A DNA stretch of 64,000 bases from Cheiracanthium punctorium (taxonomy: Eukaryota; Arthropoda; Arachnida; Araneae; Cheiracanthiidae), in NCBI GenBank assembly GCA_038373885.1, contig JAWZYV010011618.1, positions 676,259 to 740,258 of the forward strand. The letters run 5' to 3'. The notes beneath the pieces are model-generated. The model saw only the letters and a program-made list of their open reading frames with translations, made no database searches and was not told the DNA's origin. Made by a program: the position numbers and the translations under genes. Shown here in pieces: positions 62,091 to 64,000 of this stretch. Position 1 is the first letter of the stretch; each line of letters opens with the position of its first letter.

Positions 62091-63406
62091 CAGTAGAACT
62101 CCAATTATCCGAACTCCGACTAACCGAATCGCTTTTAGAATTTCAGAAGAAAATTAAGACGGAGCGACCTTCCCTCCGCGAAGCTAGTGTAGGCGCACAG
62201 CGATAACGCACTAATGTGCAGCACATGTAAGTAGTCTTAACATGCAAACGGACGTGTTGCTTTTTCATTTAATTAATTAACCCAAGTCAACCAAGTCAAC
62301 CCAAGGCCTGGATGACTGCAGCTTTGTTTACCGAATGGTATGATGAAGTGTTTATTCCTGAAGTGAAAAAGCACCAAAAATCGGTGGGAAAAGAAGGCAG
62401 TAAGGTGCTTTTAATTGTTGATAACGCACCCACTCATCCTACAGCAGAACTGTTGGAAAGAGAGAATGGGCAGTTTAAAACGACGTTTTTGCCTCCCAAT
62501 GTTACAAGTTTGCTGCAACCCATGGACCAGTCTGTTATTGAAACAATGAAGCGCCATTACAGAAGGCAACTGCTGAGAAAACTGCTGATCGAAGGTGCTG
62601 AAGATGAAGAATTGGTTTTGGCAAATCATAGCAAAATAAATTTAAAGGACTGCTGTTACATGGTAGCGGAAGCTTGGAGTTTGGTTACGGCAGTGACGCT
62701 AAGACGTGCGTGGAATAAACTGAAAGGCCTACCGTCTGAGAAGAACAAAAAAAAAAGAATCTGAAGAAAATGAGAAACAAGAATATGGAGAGGATGATGA
62801 TGATGAAGATGCGTTGTCACTAGAGGAAATAAGAAAAATGATTGTAAAAATTCCTGGTTGTACAGAAGTAAGTGCTGAAGATGTAGGAGAGTGGATGGCT
62901 TGTGACACGTCTGACCCTGGTTTTCAAATTCTCAATGACGATGAAATTGTTGTAAGTGTGAGAGAAGATGTTGAAGTGGAAGTGGAAGAAGAACTTTCTG
63001 CTGATGTTGAAGTAGACGCTGGACCATCAGCTAGTGAAGCATTTGCCGGCCTCGAGACTGCTTTGAAGTGGATGGAGCGTCAGCCCGAGTGTGACCACTT
63101 GCAACTGCTCACCGTCAAGCGAATGCGTGACCTGGCTGCCCGAAAACGGTTGAAGACCGCAAAACAGCTTACATTAACGGAGATGTTTAAAAAACAATGA
63201 TTTTTATTTCTAAACTTGTACATAAGTACATTTTATTTATATTTAAAACATGTGAAAATTTCATGTTTCTTTCATTTAATTCAATAAAAAAATAGTGCAA
63301 TATCAAAACGTAGCTTTTATTCTCTCCAATGGCAATTTTTTTAAAAAAATCCGATTATCCGAATGGGCCCCGGTCCCAATTAATTCGGATAATTGGAGTT
63401 CTACTG
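62091..63406 (+). mobile_element. Pogo/Tigger transposon, internally deleted, 1,316 bp
   Basis: CAGTAGAACTCCAATTATCC and its inverse GGATAATTGGAGTTCTACTG form the ends, and TA is duplicated at 62089-62090 and 63407-63408. The 5' part of the transposase gene is missing; the deletion junction near 62285 shows repeated CCAAGTCAA. Confidence 0.93.
62312..63200 (+). pseudogene. Tigger-like transposase, 3' part, with a frameshift
   Basis: 62312-62764 encodes part of a DDE_1-type catalytic domain: LLIVDNAPTHP holds the second catalytic Asp and LLQPMDQSVIETMK the third. The first Asp and the CENP-B-like DNA-binding helices are absent. An A-run at about 62749-62758 shifts the frame. The second part, 62814-63200, is acidic (EVEVEEELSADVEVD) and ends LTLTEMFKKQ, like the tails of Tigger/jerky-type proteins. 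Not functional as it stands. Confidence 0.9.
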
Positions 63407-63408
63407 TA

Positions 63409-64000
63409 TTTCAAATCAAAAATAAAATGTATCGGGCACTATCTTCGTGTTTTTAATTTATGGCATTTTACTAAATAATCGTTTTTGTACCTATTCACCA
63501 AGTTTCAAGACTTTATGCAAAATAGTTTGTAAATGAACTGGTCCAGATGATTGTAACATGGAAGATATAGGGGCTGTTTCTTACTAGGACTTCCTCTTAA
63601 CAAGCTTAAAAATAAAAATTTTATACCATAATACAAATAAATAAAAACTTCTACATTATAGCATTCGAAAAAGGGTCTCTAGATCTGTGGCACGAGATGA
63701 ACGTTTCGATAGTCCGCCATCGTGCGTTGGCAACGGCTGCCCTTTTTTCCGAATTGGGCAATCTATCCAGCTGTTCTCGCATTCTTCCATTTTACAGCAG
63801 ATGTCAGTTCTGTTAAAAATAATCGTGACAATTTTTTCCCTGGAAATGACGTGCTAAAAAGTAAAGGATTCTCGTGGAGCTATGTCACCTGCAATCATTT
63901 TTATAGAAATCAAATCTATTTTTCGTGACGGGTAACAGTCAAAATGTCAGAGTTTGGTGTTCCCAGAGCGGGAACACTGCTAGTTAAAGGGCTAAGGACT
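63409..64000. other. Right end of window, no feature
   Basis: AT-rich intron 7 sequence. A 68-codon frame at 63722 has no family match. GTTCCCAGAGCGGGAACACT near 63958 is a short inverted repeat. Confidence 0.45.

Overview
The window looks like AT-rich eukaryotic intergenic and intronic DNA from an arthropod. A chelicerate, possibly a spider, is my best guess from the style of the transposons; this is inference and nothing in the window proves it. There is no operon structure, no CRISPR array and no convincing tRNA or rRNA gene. Most of the recognisable sequence is transposable elements, many nested inside one another.

One host protein-coding gene can be assembled on the + strand from seven exons spread over about 41 kb: 19414-19500, 24169-24208, 34161-35400, 35515-35678, 37758-38029, 44690-44815 and 60636-60766. 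All seven have usable AG/GT borders, and all six junctions agree in codon phase. The 5' part resembles the GARIN/FAM71 (Golgi-associated Rab2-interactor) domain. A long polar linker follows, and exons 5-7 encode the first half of a divergent RasGEF (CDC25-type) domain. The gene runs off the right end of the window. A GARIN-like module joined to a RasGEF module in one protein is the most interesting result here.

Region 1-19.4 kb is upstream of the gene. It holds a hAT-split SINE (2.77-3.67 kb), a mariner-type MITE (5.0-5.7 kb), a 36-bp perfect palindrome (7.73 kb), a GTCTCG-rich hAT MITE (9.4-9.9 kb) and a minus-strand piece of a 155-bp satellite family (10.9-11.45 kb). It also holds a Tc1 transposon with an intact 346-residue transposase (12.6-14.0 kb), and a decayed Ty3/gypsy 3' end whose LTR is split by a 2.26-kb hAT carrying a broken transposase (14.9-18.9 kb).

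The introns carry the rest. Intron 1 holds a 3.6-kb composite with ~310-bp inverted arms, a fold-back and 14 tandem ~155-bp units (20.36-23.97 kb). Intron 2 holds a SINE, a gypsy RT scrap, a hAT whose target-site duplication is split by a MITE (25.2-26.07 kb), and a 6.7-kb hAT with a perfect 8-bp duplication and a DUF4371-type relic (26.45-33.17 kb). Intron 4 holds a pogo/Tigger deletion derivative hit by a hAT (36.07-36.82 kb). Intron 5 holds an AAGCTTG-rich terminal-inverted-repeat element and a 3-kb element containing a Helitron helicase relic. Intron 6 holds more hATs, SINEs and a second hairpin-headed repeat. After exon 7 lies an internally deleted pogo/Tigger (62.09-63.41 kb).

The nested insertions give relative ages for several families. 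The phase-matched exons make the gene model directly testable with RNA data.
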